Assembly (NCBI GenBank): GCA_047495785.1
Contig: JBLDXI010000032.1
Coordinates: forward strand, 558,001-622,000
Reading direction: 5' to 3'
From: Lepidodermella squamata
Lineage: Eukaryota > Gastrotricha
DNA: 64,000 nt
The notes below the pieces were generated by a model. That model worked only from the letters and a program-made list of their open reading frames with translations. It searched no databases and was not told the origin of the DNA. Position numbers and translations under genes: made by a program. Shown here one piece after another: positions 61,644 to 64,000 of this stretch (position 1 is the stretch's first letter; every line of letters starts with the position of its first letter).

Positions 61644-64000
61644 TCACCAGAGGTATTCAACACTCGTATCCTCTATAGTTGCACCCCTTTGTAAGAGAAG
61701 TTTGACTGTAAAACGATGCTGATGCTGGTTCGCTAACTTAACAGCCTCATCCAAGTCAGAGGCACCATTATCCAAAAGTAGCCTAACCATTTCCAGATTC
61801 CCATCTCGAGCAGCTATTTTAAGAGCGGAGTCGTTCTCCACATTTCTGTGGTTAATGCTTGCATCTTCCTTTATCAACATGTTCGCGATGTAACGATTGT
61901 TTCGAATAGCTGCATGAATCAGTGGTGTCATACCAGAATCGTCTGAATGATTAACGCTAGCTCCCAAATCGATAAGATACCGAACCAAGTCTGATCTACC
62001 CTCTATCACGGCGTAAGATAGTAAGTCTTTGTTGCTAGCATCTGTTTCGTTGGCAAGATTCACGCCACGTTTTGATAGTAGTTGGAAAACCTTCAAGTCT
62101 CTTCTTTCATTAACTGCCAAAATTGATAAGGGATTGCCAGCTTCATTGCGCCAAGTTACGTTAGCTCCCCGATCGAGTAGGTAATCCAAAATTAGCGAAT
62201 TTAAACAATGCGTTTTACCGGTGACAGCTTTTTCAAGATCGGAATCGCGGATTTGCTGAATCCCTTTTCCAACAAAGTATTTTACCGCATCCAAACGACC
62301 AAGTAACAGCTGGTTTTCAAAGACATCTCGACTCGAAAAATCAGCCCCATTATCGATAAGAAATTTCAGAATATCAACATCATCGATTGGAAGGGTTCCG
62401 AAATCTTCATTCACGCCAACACCGTTTTTCACAAGAAACTTTACCAATTCGTAATTATTGTTCCGGAAAGCTGTTAGAATTGGTGAAAACGTAGCATCGC
62501 CTTGAATCGATACGCCATTGGATATCATTACTTTAGCGATTTCTATCCTTAAGATCTCTTCAGTGTGGCCTGAAGTTAGACGATCGAGGATTGTATTGTC
62601 CAGTGCTTCGCCAATAGTTGATAGTCGGATTTGTTCAAACAATTTCCTGAATTCAGCGAGATTCCCAGTATGAGCTGCATCCCCAAGTCTCTGATGAGCA
62701 TACTCTAGCTCTGTCTTGGTCAAAACCTAAAGTGAATATTGTCATGGCGTTTTGTTCATCAAATAGGTTGGCTTACCTTGACACATTTACCAGGAACCGG
62801 TTGCCATTTCGAACATTTTAGTGGATCTTTAACACAAGTTGAAACGGAAGCTCCACTAGTCAACATTTGATCATCCGGGCAATGAATATGGATCGTAGCG
62901 TTAAGTGGCAACTTTTCCAACTTCTTGACCGGCATGATGTAGCTGATCAAGCCATCAACATGGTCCAAGGAGCAACTTTCTTCTTGATAACAGTCTTTCG
63001 CTCTGGAAATTATAGAAGATATTCCATGCGGTATTCTAACATTAGGAAATGGCTCTTCAAAGGAATCGATGCCGAATTTCGAAATGAGAACTTCCACGTT
63101 TTTGGGGCAGTTGAATTTGATTGCTAAGGACAGAAGTGAATCGCCAGTCATATTACTAAGAGCCACTTCTTTTGCCGTATTGAAATCGAGAAAATCAAGT
63201 AATTGTTCGAAAATCGGCTCTTCGTGGCAAGAAACTGCATAATGCAAGGCAGTTTCATTTTTCTCATCTCGTTCCAAAAGCAGACCAGGCCATCTGTAGG
63301 CCAGATACCTTGCAATTTCCCATTTATAACCATCAATCGCTCGGTGTAGTGCGGTATAGTTAAATTTGTCTGGTCTTTCGAAGACAACTTTTAAAGTCCA
63401 AGCGGCAATTATTTGTTTTACAGCGATCAAATTGCCATTATCAATGGCGTAAAATAAAGGAGGTCGTCCGAGCTCATCGAGTACTGTCAAATTCATCTCA
63501 GCCATATCGCATAGTCGATCACCAAAAATATCCGTCAACTTGTCAATCGCATCGAAAATCTCGTGTCTAAATCGAGTTTTAACTTCAAGAGCCGAGATTT
63601 TAGCACCATTTGCAACCAAAACTTCAATCATTGTCGTCGGGTCTGCTGAAATCCCTAGTTCAGCCCAATGAAATGGGAGATTACCAGCGAAGTCAGGTTG
63701 ATTTTTGAGATTTGGATCCTTCTCAAGAATTATTTTCACAATTTTTGATTCTGTTTCCTGTTCGCTTTCGTAAAGCAGCATGTCTTCAAATTCCGGCCTC
63801 GATTGAATCATGCCGGCTCTAAAACCACTTTGATGAATAGCCATCGAATGCAAAACATTGCCACCCAAGCTATTACGAGAGGAAACATCCGCCCCTAATT
63901 CGATGAAAATGTTAACTGCTTCAGTATTCCGAGAAATTGCGGCTAAATGCAGGGCTGGGGCTGAAATGTGGGTCAATCCACCGAATAATCGGCATTTTGA
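61644..64000 (-). CDS. Ankyrin-repeat protein B, 5' end outside window
   Basis: Exons 64000-62777 (open to the edge, so the 5' part is missing) and 62726-61644 (50-base intron, phase 0) give 768 visible residues. Same order as gene A: repeats beginning PALHLAAISRNTEAVNIFI, the cysteine module (NATIHIHC...TCVKDPLKCSKW) at the exon junction, then a second ankyrin block (MTPLIHAAIRNNRYIANMLI, SALKIAARDGNLEMVRLLL). The visible start SKCRLFGG aligns with RSKCQFPG in gene A, so roughly 310 N-terminal residues, probably with a signal peptide, lie beyond the window. A tandem paralog of gene A. Confidence 0.82.

Noticed and set aside
58041-64000. The ankyrin genes as latrotoxin homologues.
   Set aside because: The shared features are only a secretion signal in gene A and ankyrin repeats; I see no specific sequence match outside the repeats.

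Overview
This is a gene-dense stretch of a eukaryotic, animal nuclear genome. Coding sequence is split by short GT-AG introns (35-61 bases in every gene I could model), AATAAA signals follow many genes, several genes have a TATA box 50-100 bases upstream of the ATG, and the gene families are metazoan: sigma-class glutathione S-transferases, UDP-glycosyltransferases, a nicotinic-type receptor subunit, a GABA-B-like receptor, C4 zinc-finger nuclear receptors and C-type lectins. The gene set and the tiny introns fit an ecdysozoan. A tardigrade is my best guess; a nematode or other small ecdysozoan is not excluded. There is no operon, CRISPR array or prokaryotic signal.

Layout. (1) 1-30 kb: a tandem array of sigma-class GSTs (GST1 to GST14, all on +), interrupted by one GABA-B-like receptor on the - strand (1.8-4.2 kb) and two near-identical secreted lectin/PAN genes (11.1-13.4 and 16.8-19.1 kb). 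A 4.8-kb unit (end of GST6, lectin, GST7, spacer) is duplicated in tandem, and the second copy has lost almost all of its GST. (2) 31.8-40.1 kb: three tandem UGT genes on +. (3) 41.1-42.2 kb: a small - strand gene of uncertain function. (4) 43.8-44.6 kb: an outlying divergent GST (GST15). (5) 45.2-46.5 kb: a 7TM receptor on -. (6) 48.0-50.9 kb: an alpha-type nicotinic receptor subunit, convergent with a divergent nuclear receptor (51.4-52.7 kb). The tail of the receptor gene plus the whole nuclear receptor gene are duplicated at 54.9-56.8 kb; the receptor tail is a pseudogene and the nuclear receptor copy is intact. (7) 53.7-54.9 kb: shredded copies of ankyrin genes. (8) 58.0-64.0 kb: two tandem ankyrin-repeat genes on -, of which the one with a visible 5' end has a signal peptide; the second runs off the right edge.

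How the genes fit together. GSTs and UGTs are the two classic phase II conjugation families, so much of the window is a detoxification or stress-response locus grown by tandem duplication, deletion and gene conversion. Many of the GSTs from GST6 on share an upstream element, GTCGGTCAAAA, in one or both orientations, which suggests co-regulation. Several paralogs have lost canonical active-site residues (GST9, GST15, GST4, UGT1, UGT3), so part of the cluster may bind ligands rather than conjugate them. Exon coordinates were worked out by hand from reading frame, splice signals and paralog alignment; they have not been tested against transcripts.
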